From the NCBI RefSeq assembly GCF_029309835.1, contig NZ_JARJHL010000017.1, positions 124,001 to 188,000 of the forward strand: DNA of 64,000 nt. The letters are read 5' to 3'. This document shows, piece by piece, positions 9,589 to 19,037 of the stretch. The notes beneath the pieces were generated by a model that had not been told where the DNA came from, did not search any database, and worked only from the letters and a program-made list of their open reading frames with translations. Positions within the stretch are counted from its first letter, which is position 1, and each line of letters opens with the position of its first letter. This stretch comes from Paracoccus sp. DMF-8. Its GTDB lineage: Bacteria; Pseudomonadota; Alphaproteobacteria; Rhodobacterales; Rhodobacteraceae. A program made the position numbers and the translations under genes.

Positions 9589-10367
9589 GCCCGATCCTTG
9601 AAATCCGCAATGTCACCAAGAAATTCGGCGGACTGACGGCGAACAACGACATCACCTTCGACGTCGCCGAAAGTGAAATCCTGTCGGTCATCGGCCCGAA
9701 CGGCGCGGGAAAGTCCACGCTGTTCAAGCAGATCGCCGGGTTCGAGACCCCGACCACGGGCGAGGTGCTGTTTCGCGGCAACCGCATATCCGGCCTGCCC
9801 CCGCACAAGGTCGCCCGCATGGGCATCGTGCGGACATTCCAGGAAACCACGATCTTCAAGTCGATGACCGTGCGCGAAAACATCATCGTGTCGCATCACC
9901 TGCGGTCCAAGGCGTCCCTGCTGGGCTATTTCCTTGGCAATGCCGCCGCGCGCGAGGACGAGGCCGAATTCTCCCGTTCCGCCGATGATATTCTGGAGTT
10001 TCTGGGGCTGCGCGAGATCGGGAATGAACTCGCCTCGAACCTGCCACAGGGGCATTTGCGGGCGCTTGGTATGGCCATCGGTCTGGCCACGCATCCGCAG
10101 GTGATCTTGCTGGACGAACCTTTCGCCGGGATGAACCATGACGAAACCATGCGGATGGTGGCGCTGGTCCGGCGTCTGCGCGACGAACGCGGGCTGACCG
10201 TCTTGCTGGTCGAACATGACATGCCGGCGGTGATGAAAATTTCCGACCGCATCGTCTGCATCAACTTCGGCGAAAAGATCGCCGAAGGAACGCCCGCAGA
10301 CATCCAGTCGAACCCCCGCGTCATCGAGGCCTATCTGGGTTCCGAAGACGCCGCCATCGGGATGTAA
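9585..10367 (+). CDS. ABC transporter ATPase, LivG family
   Basis: Cytoplasmic ATP-hydrolysing subunit, 260 residues. Walker A GPNGAGKST near residue 38, Walker B LLDEPFAGMNHDE, and the switch His in LLVEHDM. The signature loop reads NLPQGHLRALGMA rather than LSGGQ, a degenerate form seen in LivG-type ATPases. Partner of the LivF-type ATPase that follows five bases after. Confidence 0.92.
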   Translation: MSPILEIRNVTKKFGGLTANNDITFDVAESEILSVIGPNGAGKSTLFKQIAGFETPTTGEVLFRGNRISGLPPHKVARMGIVRTFQETTIFKSMTVRENIIVSHHLRSKASLLGYFLGNAAAREDEAEFSRSADDILEFLGLREIGNELASNLPQGHLRALGMAIGLATHPQVILLDEPFAGMNHDETMRMVALVRRLRDERGLTVLLVEHDMPAVMKISDRIVCINFGEKIAEGTPADIQSNPRVIEAYLGSEDAAIGM

Positions 10368-10371
10368 GCAC

Positions 10372-11094
10372 ATGACCAGAATGCTGGATTTCGACAATGT
10401 CGAACTTTACTACGATCACGTCTATGCGCTGAAGGGCGTTTCCATCCATCTGGATGAGGGCGAAACCGTGGCGCTGATCGGCGCCAATGGCGCGGGGAAA
10501 TCGTCGATCCTGCGCGCGATCACGGGGCTGCGGAAAATCAAATCCGGCTCGATTTCCTATCTGGGCGACAGGCTGGACGGGACATCCGCCGCCGATATCG
10601 TCCGCCGCGGCATCGCCATGGTTCCCGAAGGGCGGCGCGTCTTTCCCCTGATGAGCGTGAAAGACAACCTGCTGATGGGCGCCTTTACCCGCACCGACAA
10701 GCTGGACATCGAACAAACGCTGGAAAGCATCCTGACCCGCTTTCCGCGCCTGCGCGAACGCTTCAACCAGCAGGCCAGCACGCTGTCGGGCGGCGAACAG
10801 CAGATGATGGTGATCGGCCGCGCGCTGATGGCCAAGCCGAAGCTGCTGCTGCTCGATGAGCCCAGTCTGGGGATCGCGCCGAAACTGGTGCAGGACATCG
10901 CCCGCGCGATTGTCGCGATCAGCCGCGACGAAGGCGTGTCCGTCCTGCTGGTCGAACAGAACAGCCGCATGGCCCTGTCGATTTCCAACCGTGCCTATGC
11001 GCTGTCGACGGGTCAGATCGTGCTGTCGGGCAATTCCCGCGAATTGCTGGACGACCCCCGCGTCAAGGCCGCCTATCTGGGAGGAGAGGTTTAA
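10372..11094 (+). CDS. ABC transporter ATPase, LivF family
   Basis: 240-residue ATPase with Walker A GANGAGKSS, signature LSGGEQQM, Walker B LLLLDEPSLG and switch His region LLVEQNSR. Starts five bases after the LivG-type gene; the racemase gene starts three bases after its stop, so uptake and racemase functions form one operon. Confidence 0.92.
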   Translation: MTRMLDFDNVELYYDHVYALKGVSIHLDEGETVALIGANGAGKSSILRAITGLRKIKSGSISYLGDRLDGTSAADIVRRGIAMVPEGRRVFPLMSVKDNLLMGAFTRTDKLDIEQTLESILTRFPRLRERFNQQASTLSGGEQQMMVIGRALMAKPKLLLLDEPSLGIAPKLVQDIARAIVAISRDEGVSVLLVEQNSRMALSISNRAYALSTGQIVLSGNSRELLDDPRVKAAYLGGEV

Positions 11095-11097
11095 TTC

Positions 11098-11806
11098 ATG
11101 CGCATTCTTGTGCTTAACCCCAATACCACGGCGTCGATGACCGAAAAAATCAGGGCGGCGGCGCGGCGGATTGCAGCGCCAGGGACAGAGATCGTGGCGG
11201 TGAATCCCCCCCATGGCCCGGCGTCCATCGAAGGCTTTTCTCGACGAAGCCATGAGCCTGCCCGGACTGCTGCGGGTCATCCACGACACCCTCGATGTCG
11301 ATGCCGTCGTCATCGCCTGTTTCGACGACACCGGTCTGGATGCCGCGCGCTGCCTGACCGACAAGCCGGTCGTGGGGATCGGCGAAGCCGCCTATCACAT
11401 GGCCTCGATGATCGCGAACAAGTTTTCCGTGGTGACGACGCTGGCGCGTTCGGTCCCGGCGCTGGAACACAATCTGCACCGCCACGGGCTGTGGGCACGC
11501 TGCGCGCGCGTGCGCTCGTCCGAGGTGGCGGTGCTGGAACTGGAAGAACCGGGCAGCAATGCCTATGCCCGGATCAGCGCCGAAATCGGCCATGCCATCC
11601 GCGACGACCGGGCCGAGGCGATCGTTCTGGGCTGCGCCGGCATGACCGATCTGGCCGACAGGCTGGCGGGCGAACATGGCGTGCCGGTGCTGGACGGGGT
11701 CAGTTGCGCGGTCAGCCTGTGCGAATCCATGGTGCGGCTGAAGCTGCACACCTCGCGGTTTGGGGGCTATGCACCTGTTCCGCAAAGGAAACTCTGCTTT
11801 GCCTGA
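11098..11806 (+). pseudogene. Aspartate/glutamate/hydantoin racemase (HyuE-like), one frameshift
   Basis: Cytoplasmic racemase of the Asp/Glu/hydantoin superfamily, about 235 residues. It has LVLNPNTTASMTEKI at the N-terminus, the first catalytic Cys in VVIACFDDTG and the second in VLGCAGMTDLA. One extra T in a run near 11236-11239 (GGCTTTTCTCGAC) separates the SIEG and FLDEAM parts. Last of the co-directional transporter genes, supporting use of a racemisable imported substrate such as a 5-substituted hydantoin or amino acid (inference). Confidence 0.85.
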
Positions 11807-11811
11807 CGAAA

Positions 11812-11833
11812 GGGCCGCCTGAGCGGGCGGCCC
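11812..11833 (+). terminator. GC-rich hairpin after the racemase gene
   Basis: Stem GGGCCGCC / GGCGGCCC with a six-base loop, six bases after the racemase stop; no T-run follows, so it is either a weak terminator or a stabilising hairpin. Confidence 0.5.
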
Positions 11834-11921
11834 GCTGCCATCAACACGACCGTGCCACGCGCAGCCCGCTTGCGCGAAGGATGCGGCATGTCTTTCACCC
11901 AGCAGAACAAAGGTTACCGCC

Positions 11922-12686
11922 ATGAAACCCCTTCGCCCCTTTTCCCTTGGGATCCTGTCCGCCGCCATGATCGCCGCCGCCCCTGCCCTGCCGACCGCCG
12001 CGCTGGCCGAAGTGCCGGTCATCGTGCTGATCAACCCGAATTCGAACGCCGATGCGACCAAGGGCATGGCCGATCTGGCGCGTGGCGTCGCGGGTGATCG
12101 CGCAACCATCGTCGAACGCACCAACACCGGCGTCCCCGCCCTGCTGACCACGCCCGAGGATATGGTGAACGCGACCGAGGGCGTCGCCGGGATCGGCCAG
12201 CAGGTCGCGACAGAACCGGGCGTTGCCGCGATCATCGTTTCGGCCTTCAGCGATCCCGGCCTGCCCCGGAACTGCGCGAATCCGTGTCGAATGTCATGGC
12301 ATCCAGCATTGGCGAGGCGGCGTTTCACGCAGCCGCCAGGATGCCGCAGCGCTTCCATCGTCACCATCACCCCGGACGAAGGGCTGATCGAATCCTTCCG
12401 CCTGCAGGCCGAGGAACTGGGCTATGCCGGTCAATATCGCGGCGTGACCGTAACCGAAGGCGACCCCAAGGAACTCGTCAAGGATGCCGATGCGCTGGAC
12501 GCCGCCCTGACCGGCGCGGTCGAACGCAGCATCGCGAATGACGGCGTGCAAGCGATCATCATGGGCGGCGGCCCGCTGTCAGGCCCCGCCATGCGCATTC
12601 AGGACAAGTTCGAGGTGCCGCTGGTCATCGCCGTCGCCGCAGCCACCCGCGCCGCGCTGGACGGGATCGCGGCCAAGGCGGAATAG
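11922..12686 (+). CDS. Exported Asp/Glu racemase-like protein, with two compensating frameshifts
   Basis: A 254-residue product with a clear Sec signal peptide (MKPLRPFSLGILSAAM...ALA) before a racemase fold: INPNSNADATKGM at the N-terminus and IIMGGGPLSGPAMR at the site of the second catalytic loop. The usual second Cys is replaced by Gly in this loop (MGGGP versus LGCAG). Residues ~115-145 (LPRNCANPCRMSW...) are out of frame: two extra bases near 12268 are compensated by two missing bases near 12345, and the other frame gives MSNVMASSIGEAAFHAAAR, which fits the family. It probably acts in the periplasm together with the upstream importer. Whether it is catalytic is doubtful. Confidence 0.75.
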   Translation: MKPLRPFSLGILSAAMIAAAPALPTAALAEVPVIVLINPNSNADATKGMADLARGVAGDRATIVERTNTGVPALLTTPEDMVNATEGVAGIGQQVATEPGVAAIIVSAFSDPGLPRNCANPCRMSWHPALARRRFTQPPGCRSASIVTITPDEGLIESFRLQAEELGYAGQYRGVTVTEGDPKELVKDADALDAALTGAVERSIANDGVQAIIMGGGPLSGPAMRIQDKFEVPLVIAVAAATRAALDGIAAKAE

Positions 12687-12689
12687 GCC

Positions 12690-13785
12690 GCCGGACACGC
12701 CCCGGCGCGGAAACGGTTCGGGACAGCGGGACCGCGCGCGGCGTGACGACCAGACGGTGCAGGCTTGGTACCTGCTCGGCTGGCGGCTGCCAGCCATCGG
12801 TCCACAGGCAAAGGCGTGGAATTCGTTGCGCTGCAAACCGGCCGCGGCCAGCAATTCGCGCGCGGCCGCAGCCTCTTCGCGTTCGGCGGCGAAAAAGACG
12901 TAACGACCGGCATCGGGAAAGCTGATCTCGCGCAGCGCGGTCAGCATTTCATCCCCTGCCCCGCGCGTGATCCAGCGTAGTTCGACCCCCGCCGGATGTC
13001 GGATCGGCTGCGCATCGGCAGCATCGGCCACGATGATCAGGCCACGCCCCGCGCATCCTGCGGCAGACGCTCCAACGCGCGGGCGACGACCGGCAGCGCG
13101 GTTTCATCGCCCAGATAGGCGACCCGGGGCGCGCTTTGCGGGGTCTTGCCGCCCGGCCCGCTCAGCGCGACATTGTCGCCGACCTGCGTGCGCGCCAGCC
13201 AGTCGGTGACGCGCCCACCGTCATGGATAAAGATATCGACATCGATCCAGTCGCCTTCCGGGTCGATGGCGCGGACCGTATAGGGCGGGCGGTGCCAGAC
13301 GTCGATGCCGCCGGGCCAGATCGTCGTGCCGGTTTCGTCGCATTGCGGCAGATCGCCGGCGCCCGGCCCGTAAAGCAGGCGGAAATGCATCGCATCGGGC
13401 GAAAAGCGGCTGAAATCGCCCGTCAGCCGGATCACTGGAACGACGGAGAGATGCGTTCGCTGCGCAGCGCCTGCGCCACGGTGACATTCGCGGGCAGGCC
13501 TGGCGCGCGGGTGCGCGCCCATTGCAGATTGCCCTGAAGCCCGCTGTGTTCAAAGAAATGGGTCAGGATTTCCTGCAACTGCACCAGCCATGCCGGATCA
13601 TCGGCGCGCAGGGTCAGGCGACAGGCCGCATCGCCGCCCGAAAGCCCGATTTCAGCACCGTGAAATTTCAGCTCGGCACCGTTTTCGGTTTCCTGAACCT
13701 GCATTTCATAGACTTCCGCGCCCTGACGCAGAACGGGAATGACATCCTTCAGCGGCAGGTTCAGATCGGCGGAATGGGTATTCAT
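12690..13785 (-). pseudogene. Siderophore-interacting protein with N-terminal DUF2218-like domain, multiply frameshifted
   Basis: Cytoplasmic FAD-dependent ferric-siderophore reductase of the ViuB/SIP type. The first ~95 residues (MNTHSADLNLPLKDV...) resemble DUF2218; then the FAD domain (PDAMHFRLLYGPGA, RPPYTVRAID, VDIFIHDGG, SGPGGKTP) and the C-terminal SIP domain (YLGDETALPVVARALE). One base is missing near 13436 (SFQ|VIRLTGDF) and another near 13033 (GVA|LIIVADAADA). The extreme C-terminus beyond NEFHAFACGP cannot be placed, so the 3' boundary is approximate. Convergent with the exported racemase gene. Confidence 0.75.
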
Positions 13786-13891
13786 CTTTGGCCCTCTCTG
13801 CGCCCGGATCCGGGCGCCCCGGACGCGATGCCGGATTTCTTAGTCAATTACTCGACCAATCTCTGCCACGGCAGGGGCGAAGAGGCAAAGG

Positions 13892-13917
13892 GGCTGGCGG
13901 GGTCCTGCCCGCCAGCC
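13892..13917. terminator. Hairpin downstream of the transglycosylase gene
   Basis: 10-bp stem GGCTGGCGGG / CCCGCCAGCC with a six-base loop, followed on the plus strand by GGGATTTTTT. It lies just after the mltB-type stop (minus strand) and could terminate in either direction. Confidence 0.55.
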
Positions 13918-13926
13918 GGGATTTTT

Positions 13927-15198
13927 TCAGCGGCGCAGCTGATCCAGCAGGATCGAGGTCGGATAGCCATCCGGCGTGACCCCGATCGACCGCTGATAAG
14001 CGGACACGGATTCCATCGTGGCAGAACCGAACAGCCCGTCAATCTCGCCCTGATAGAAACCCTTTGCGCCAGACGAGCGCTGGATTTCCTCGCGTTCCGA
14101 GGTCGACAGCGGCCGGTCGTTGCGCGGCCACTGGCCCTGAATCCCGGACCGGCCCGCGATGCGTTCGCCCAGGAAGGCCACGCCAAGCGCGTAATTGTCC
14201 GAGTTGTTGTAGCGCAGGATCGACCGGAAGTTGTCGGTGATGAAAAAGGCCGGGCCACGCGCGCCCGCCGGCATGATGATCGAACCCGAACCGCCCGGCA
14301 GCGCGCCGCCACCGATGCGGCGCACGCCCTGCGCCGACCAGTCGCCGCTGGACCGGCGCGTGCCCTTGCCGATCAGCCCCATGTTGAAATTCGCGGGCAG
14401 TTGCACCTCGGCGCCCCATGTCTGGCCACGCTGCCAGCCGTTGCGGGCCAGATAGGCGGCCGTCGATGCCAGCGCGTCGGTCGGGTCTTCGGACCAGATG
14501 TCGCGGCGGCCGTCGCCGGTGAAATCGACCGCATATTCCAGATAGGAGGTCGGCATGAACTGGGTATGGCCCATCGCGCCCGCCCAGCTTCCCAGCATAT
14601 GTTCGGGATCAGTATCGCCCGCCTGCAGGATCTTCAGCGCGGCGATCAGCTGGTTCTGGAACATCTCGCCCCGGCGCCCGTCATAGGCCAGCGTCGCCAG
14701 CGAGGGGATGATCTGCATCTTGCCCCGGTTCGCGCCGAAGTTCGATTCCATGCCCCAGACCGCCAGCACGATTTCGCGCGGCACGCCATAACGCTGTTCG
14801 ATAGCCGCCAGCGTGCGGCCATGCTGCGCCGCTCTTTGCCGCCCGGTCGAGATCCGCGAATCCGACACCGCGCTGTCCAGATACAGCCAGACCGGACGCG
14901 AGAATTCGGCCTGACGACGATCCAGGCGGATCACCTCGGGGTTGTAGCGCGCGATGCGCATGGCGCGATCATAGGTCGCGGGCGAAATCCCCGCCGACAT
15001 GGCGCGCGGGCGGAAGCTCTGGATCCAGCGTTGCAGACCCGCTTCGTCCCCTGCGGACGCCGGCGGGATCGGGGCGGGTGTCACCGGGCCCGAGGGCGCG
15101 GCACCGGCGCCGGGCGCCATGTTCATCGGCACGCCGCAGCTTGCCAGCGCGCTGATCAGCGCGGCGGAAACCGCAAGACGGGTCACGGAAAGGGTCAT
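13927..15198 (-). CDS. Lytic murein transglycosylase, MltB family lipoprotein
   Basis: Cleaves the glycan strand of peptidoglycan at the outer-membrane side of the periplasm. 423 residues: lipoprotein signal with lipobox LASC near residue 20, a low-complexity Ala/Pro linker, an SLT_2/MltB catalytic domain with the catalytic Glu in WGMESNFGANRGK and the MGHTQFMPTSYLEYAVDF motif, and a C-terminal peptidoglycan-binding-1 repeat (EIDGLFGSATMESVSAYQRSIGVTPDGYPT). Full length and intact. Confidence 0.93.
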   Translation of the reverse strand: MTLSVTRLAVSAALISALASCGVPMNMAPGAGAAPSGPVTPAPIPPASAGDEAGLQRWIQSFRPRAMSAGISPATYDRAMRIARYNPEVIRLDRRQAEFSRPVWLYLDSAVSDSRISTGRQRAAQHGRTLAAIEQRYGVPREIVLAVWGMESNFGANRGKMQIIPSLATLAYDGRRGEMFQNQLIAALKILQAGDTDPEHMLGSWAGAMGHTQFMPTSYLEYAVDFTGDGRRDIWSEDPTDALASTAAYLARNGWQRGQTWGAEVQLPANFNMGLIGKGTRRSSGDWSAQGVRRIGGGALPGGSGSIIMPAGARGPAFFITDNFRSILRYNNSDNYALGVAFLGERIAGRSGIQGQWPRNDRPLSTSEREEIQRSSGAKGFYQGEIDGLFGSATMESVSAYQRSIGVTPDGYPTSILLDQLRR

Positions 15199-15249
15199 GT
15201 CACTGCCTGTTTGTTGGTGTTTTCTGCTGTTTCGCCGGATTCTAACCGA

Positions 15250-15600
15250 TCAACCGCTATATGCCCAGTCATCCTCTGACAGGGTATCGCCACCGAAAAG
15301 CGGCTCGGACTGGGCGACGATGACGGCGTTTTCGTCCAGCGCGCGCTGCATCAGGGCGCGTTCCTCGCCGGGGATTTCATGCCCCTCGGCCAGTCGTTCG
15401 TCCAGCGATCCGTGGCCCGTGACCTCGATCGGGTTCAGATCGGCCTGTTTCAGGATCGCCACGGTTTCGCGCACCGCCTCGGCCTCGTCCTGACCTGCGG
15501 CATAGATCAGCATGGCGCCGCCCGTGGCATCGTCCGGCAGGCCATCGCCATCGCGGCGCCCCAGTTCGACCAGCAGCGTATAGACCTTGATATCCGGCAT
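15250..15600 (-). CDS. Small hypothetical protein
   Basis: 116 residues, acidic, soluble, no signal peptide or membrane segment. It starts MPDIKVYTLLVELGRRDGDGL and includes AMLIYAAGQDEAEAVRETVAILKQADLNPIEVTGHG, a ferredoxin-like beta-alpha-beta pattern. Divergent from ybaK. No function assigned. Confidence 0.7.
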   Translation of the reverse strand: MPDIKVYTLLVELGRRDGDGLPDDATGGAMLIYAAGQDEAEAVRETVAILKQADLNPIEVTGHGSLDERLAEGHEIPGEERALMQRALDENAVIVAQSEPLFGGDTLSEDDWAYSG

Positions 15601-15650
15601 GATTTCCCCTTCATTTCATCGCGAAAGTGAACGAGCCGGGGAAAGAGGCA

Positions 15651-16244
15651 ATGAGCAAGAGCCTGAAACGTGTCCGCGACGCGCTGGAATCCGCCGGGAT
15701 CGACACCGAAATCCGCGAGATGACCGAAGGCACCCGCACCGCCGAGGACGCCGCCCGCGCCGTTGGCTGCGAGGTCGATCAGATCGCCAAGTCGATCATC
15801 TTTCGCGGCGAGGATACGGGCCATGTCGTGCTGTTCCTGACCGCAGGCGGCAACCGCGTCGATGCGCAAAAGGCGACGGCCGTCGCGGGGCAAAGGCTGG
15901 GCAAGGCCGATGCCGGGCTGATCCGCGCGGAAACCGGCTTTGCCATCGGCGGCGTCGCGCCCGTCGGCCATCTGACCCGGATCGAGGCATGGATCGACCC
16001 CCGGCTGTCGGATTTCCCCGAGGTCTGGGCAGCGGCGGGCACACCGCGCCATGTCTTTGCCATCGGCCCCGCCGATCTGGTGCGGATCACGGGCGCCGTC
16101 ATTGCCGATTTCACCGCCTGGGAGCCGCAACCGCATGCAAAAACCCGCAGCCTGCGCCACGGGTTTTCGCTGTTGCTATGGGACATCCGCTGCCTTGGCG
16201 GCAGCGTCATCGCGCCACGGCGCGATACAGCCAGATCAGGATGA
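15651..16244 (+). CDS. YbaK/EbsC-type aminoacyl-tRNA deacylase
   Basis: Trans-editing protein family that hydrolyses mischarged aminoacyl-tRNAs (for example Cys-tRNAPro). Start MSKSLKRVRDAL chosen at 15651. Core features: KSIIFRG with the conserved Lys near residue 46, and GFAIGGVAPVGH. The family domain ends near ITGAVIADFT (about residue 155), but the frame continues ~40 residues across a terminator-like hairpin and into the convergent gene, so a stop may have been lost or shifted near 16130. Confidence 0.85.
   Translation: MSKSLKRVRDALESAGIDTEIREMTEGTRTAEDAARAVGCEVDQIAKSIIFRGEDTGHVVLFLTAGGNRVDAQKATAVAGQRLGKADAGLIRAETGFAIGGVAPVGHLTRIEAWIDPRLSDFPEVWAAAGTPRHVFAIGPADLVRITGAVIADFTAWEPQPHAKTRSLRHGFSLLLWDIRCLGGSVIAPRRDTARSG
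16140..16167 (+). terminator. Terminator-like hairpin inside the ybaK 3' extension
   Basis: Stem AAAACCCG / CGGGTTTT with a 12-base loop. Its place inside the unusual C-terminal extension of ybaK supports the idea that the true ybaK stop lies upstream of it. Confidence 0.5.
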
Positions 16245-16460
16245 TCGCACCGATCAACCCGGCCACACCCTGCGCAAGCCAACTGCCCGCCTGCGTATAG
16301 ATGCCGAACATGGACAGCAGCGCATTGGCGACGACCGCGCCGACAATGCCCAGAATGATGTTCAGAAAGATGCCTGTATCGGCCTTCATGATGGTGCTGC
16401 CGATCCACCCGGCGAAGCGCCGCCGACAATGATGGCTGCGATCCAACCCAATCCCGCCAT
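16207..16460 (-). pseudogene. GlsB/YeaQ/YmgE-type small membrane protein, frameshifted
   Basis: Inner-membrane protein of the transglycosylase-associated (GlsB/YeaQ/YmgE) family, about 85 residues. The ATG at 16460 gives MAGLGWIAAIIVGG, then two extra bases (or one missing) near 16414-16420 shift the frame to FAGWIGSTIMKADTGIFLNIILGIVGAVVANALL, the family's typical Gly-rich transmembrane sequence, ending LYRAVAR. Convergent with ybaK; 3' ends overlap. Confidence 0.8.
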
Positions 16461-16561
16461 GGTCTCATTCTCCCTTGTTTTGCAAAGACCCTGTGCCTCC
16501 AACGCGGCAAAAGGCGGAAAGGTTCACGGGATCCTTGCACAAACAGAGGGTGTATCGCGGA

Positions 16562-17395
16562 TCAGTCGCGCAAGAGTTCGTTGATCGAGGTTTTCGAACG
16601 GGTCTGCGCATCGACGCGCTTGACGATGACCGCGCAATACAGGTTCACGCCATTCTTCGACGGCAGGGAACCCGCGACGACGACCGAACCGGCCGGGACC
16701 TCGCCATACATGACCTCTCCGGTTTCGCGGTCGACGATCTTGGTCGATTTGCCGATGAAAACGCCCATGCCCAGGACCGAGCCTTCGCGCACGATGCAGC
16801 CCTCGACCACCTCGGAACGGGCGCCGATGAAGCAGTTGTCCTCGATGATGGTAGGGCCGGCCTGCATCGGTTCCAGCACGCCGCCGATGCCGACGCCGCC
16901 CGACAGGTGGACGTTCTTGCCGATCTGCGCGCAACTGCCGACGGTCGCCCAGGTGTCGACCATCGTGCCCTCATCGACATAGGCGCCCAGGTTGACGAAG
17001 CTGGGCATCAGCACCACGCCCGTGGCGATATAGGCCGATTGGCGGACGACGCAGTTCGGCACGGCGCGGAAACCGGCCTCGCGCCAGCGGGTTTCGCCCC
17101 AGCCCGCGAATTTGCTGTCCACCTTGTCCCACCAGCCGCCATTCTGCGGCCCGCCCTGCTGCATTTCCATGTCTTTCAGGCGGAAACCCAGCAGAACGGC
17201 CTTTTTCGCCCATTGGTTCACATGCCAGTCGGCACCACGCTTTTCAGCGACGCGCAGCGCGCCCCGGTCCAGCGCCTCCAATGTCGCCTCGACCGCGTCG
17301 CGGGTTTCGCCCCTGGTGTCCGGGGTGATCGAATCGCGGTTTTCCCAAGCGGCTTCGATGGCGGTTTCAAGCTGCGCGACATTGATGTTCGACAT
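16562..17395 (-). CDS. dapD: Tetrahydrodipicolinate N-succinyltransferase
   Basis: Succinyl-CoA-dependent acylation of 2,3,4,5-tetrahydrodipicolinate in the succinylase branch of lysine/meso-DAP synthesis. 277 residues from [14 protein letters not shown] (ATG 17395, preceded by AGGTCCTCC), with the left-handed beta-helix hexapeptide repeats ([34 protein letters not shown]) characteristic of DapD and the [12 protein letters not shown] motif. Intact. Divergent from the LOG-family gene. Confidence 0.96.
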   Translation of the reverse strand: MSNINVAQLETAIEAAWENRDSITPDTRGETRDAVEATLEALDRGALRVAEKRGADWHVNQWAKKAVLLGFRLKDMEMQQGGPQNGGWWDKVDSKFAGWGETRWREAGFRAVPNCVVRQSAYIATGVVLMPSFVNLGAYVDEGTMVDTWATVGSCAQIGKNVHLSGGVGIGGVLEPMQAGPTIIEDNCFIGARSEVVEGCIVREGSVLGMGVFIGKSTKIVDRETGEVMYGEVPAGSVVVAGSLPSKNGVNLYCAVIVKRVDAQTRSKTSINELLRD

Positions 17396-17494
17396 GGAGG
17401 ACCTCTCTCGCCCTGGGTGGAAACTGTTGCACAAGGGCTATAAGCCGGGGGGTGCGGGCGCGCAATCCGCCCGCCAATCATATCAGAGGTTTCG

Positions 17495-18325
17495 ATGATG
17501 GAAGAAGACGAGCGCAACAATCCGTTCCGCGACAGCCAGCAGGATGTCGCCGCAACCCGCACGGTTCCCCAGACCCCGCAAACGGCCGCGCCCGCCTATC
17601 AGCTTGCCTTCACCGACACCGATTTCCTGCTGCGCGACGAATTGCGCCCGGTCCGGCTGCAACTGGAACTACTGAAACCGCAGATGATCATGGATGCGCG
17701 CGGCATCCGTTCGACCATCGTGATGTTCGGCGGCGCCCGCATCCCCGCCCCCGACCGGCGCGACACCGCCCGCACCCCCGAACTGGCCAGCCTGTCGCAT
17801 TATTATGACGAGGCGCGGATCTTTGCCAAACGCATGACCGAACGCAGCCTGAACAGCTATGGCGCCGAAAACGTCATCTGCACCGGCGGCGGCCCCGGCG
17901 TGATGGAGGCCGGGAACAAGGGCGCGACCGAGGCGGGCGGCATCTCGATCGGCCTGTCCATCGTCCTGCCGCATGAACAGGCGCCGAACGGCTATGTGAC
18001 GCCCGATCTGTGCTTCAACTTCCACTATTTCGCGATCCGCAAGATGCATTTCCTGATGCGCGCCAAGGCGATCACGGTCTTTCCCGGCGGTTTCGGCACA
18101 CTGGATGAAATGTTCGAGGCGCTGACCCTGATCCAGACCGGGCGGATGCGGCGCGTGCCCTTTATCCTGTTCGGCGTCGAATTCTGGAAAAAGGTCGTGA
18201 ACTGGCAGGCCCTGTCCGATGCGGGCACGATCAGCCCCGAAGACCTGGAACTGATCAGCTTTGTCGACACCGCGGACGAGGCCGTGGCCATCATCGACAA
18301 CTGGCCCGAGCCCTGCGCGGACTGA
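17495..18325 (+). CDS. LOG family protein (TIGR00730-type Rossmann fold)
   Basis: 276 residues. Contains GGGPGVMEAGNKGA and PGGFGTLDE, the nucleotide/phosphoribohydrolase signature of the LOG/lysine-decarboxylase-like family, whose members hydrolyse cytokinin or purine nucleotide monophosphates. The N-terminal ~40 residues are polar and poorly conserved. Divergent from dapD. Confidence 0.9.
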   Translation: MMEEDERNNPFRDSQQDVAATRTVPQTPQTAAPAYQLAFTDTDFLLRDELRPVRLQLELLKPQMIMDARGIRSTIVMFGGARIPAPDRRDTARTPELASLSHYYDEARIFAKRMTERSLNSYGAENVICTGGGPGVMEAGNKGATEAGGISIGLSIVLPHEQAPNGYVTPDLCFNFHYFAIRKMHFLMRAKAITVFPGGFGTLDEMFEALTLIQTGRMRRVPFILFGVEFWKKVVNWQALSDAGTISPEDLELISFVDTADEAVAIIDNWPEPCAD

Positions 18326-18340
18326 CCTGACGCGACCGGC

Positions 18341-18922
18341 CTATTGCGGCCACCAGGCATAGAACTGGCGCAGACCCAGATGGCCCCTTGTCTGATTGCG
18401 GGTCTGCCCAAGCTGTTGATAAAGCCTGTCATTGAAGCCCGCAGGGGAAAACTGACCGGCCCCTTTCTCGACCCCGTCACGATAGACGGAATAGTCGATC
18501 AGGGGCTGGAAATTCAGCTCTGGCGTTTCATCCGTGGTCTGGATGACCAGCGTGCCTTGCTGCAGGGCACGGCGAAACGCCTCATCATGGCCGAAGGCGC
18601 GCATCAGATGACGGCGCACATCCTGACGAAAGGATTCCTTGTCGGATGGGATGGTCGAGGCCCGGATCGCGGCGGAAACCGCGCGGGAACTGCGCATCTT
18701 GCGCGCGAGGGGCGAATCCGCGCCAAAGCTGCGTTCGACGGCATCAAGCCCGAGACGATATTCCACGGCCTCGGCTTCCGGGGCCATGCCGGACAGGGCA
18801 CGGTCAAGATCGGCCGTCGCGGTGTTCGGCGCCAGCCCGCTACTTGCCGCGATCGAGGCCTGGAGTCGTTGATCGGTCGTGATATCGGGGGCGACGACCA
18901 CGCCCTGAACAGGATGAACCAT
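18341..18922 (-). CDS. Hypothetical protein
   Basis: 193 residues from the ATG at 18922, preceded by CAGGTGG. Starts MVHPVQGVVVAPDITTDQR; Ala/Arg-rich central helices (ALSGMAPEAEAVEYRLGLDAVERSF) and an aromatic C-terminus (RQFYAWWPQ). No signal peptide, membrane segment or recognised motif. Convergent with the LOG gene, 16 bases apart. Confidence 0.6.
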   Translation of the reverse strand: MVHPVQGVVVAPDITTDQRLQASIAASSGLAPNTATADLDRALSGMAPEAEAVEYRLGLDAVERSFGADSPLARKMRSSRAVSAAIRASTIPSDKESFRQDVRRHLMRAFGHDEAFRRALQQGTLVIQTTDETPELNFQPLIDYSVYRDGVEKGAGQFSPAGFNDRLYQQLGQTRNQTRGHLGLRQFYAWWPQ

Positions 18923-19037
18923 GTAAACCACCTGAATAGATTCTTGCCAGGTCAAGGTTCAGCTTACCCCATTCCGCCCGGAAGTGGGGTGTTTTAAGCG
19001 GGGTATTTTAATAAAAACATACAGTTACATGAATCCG

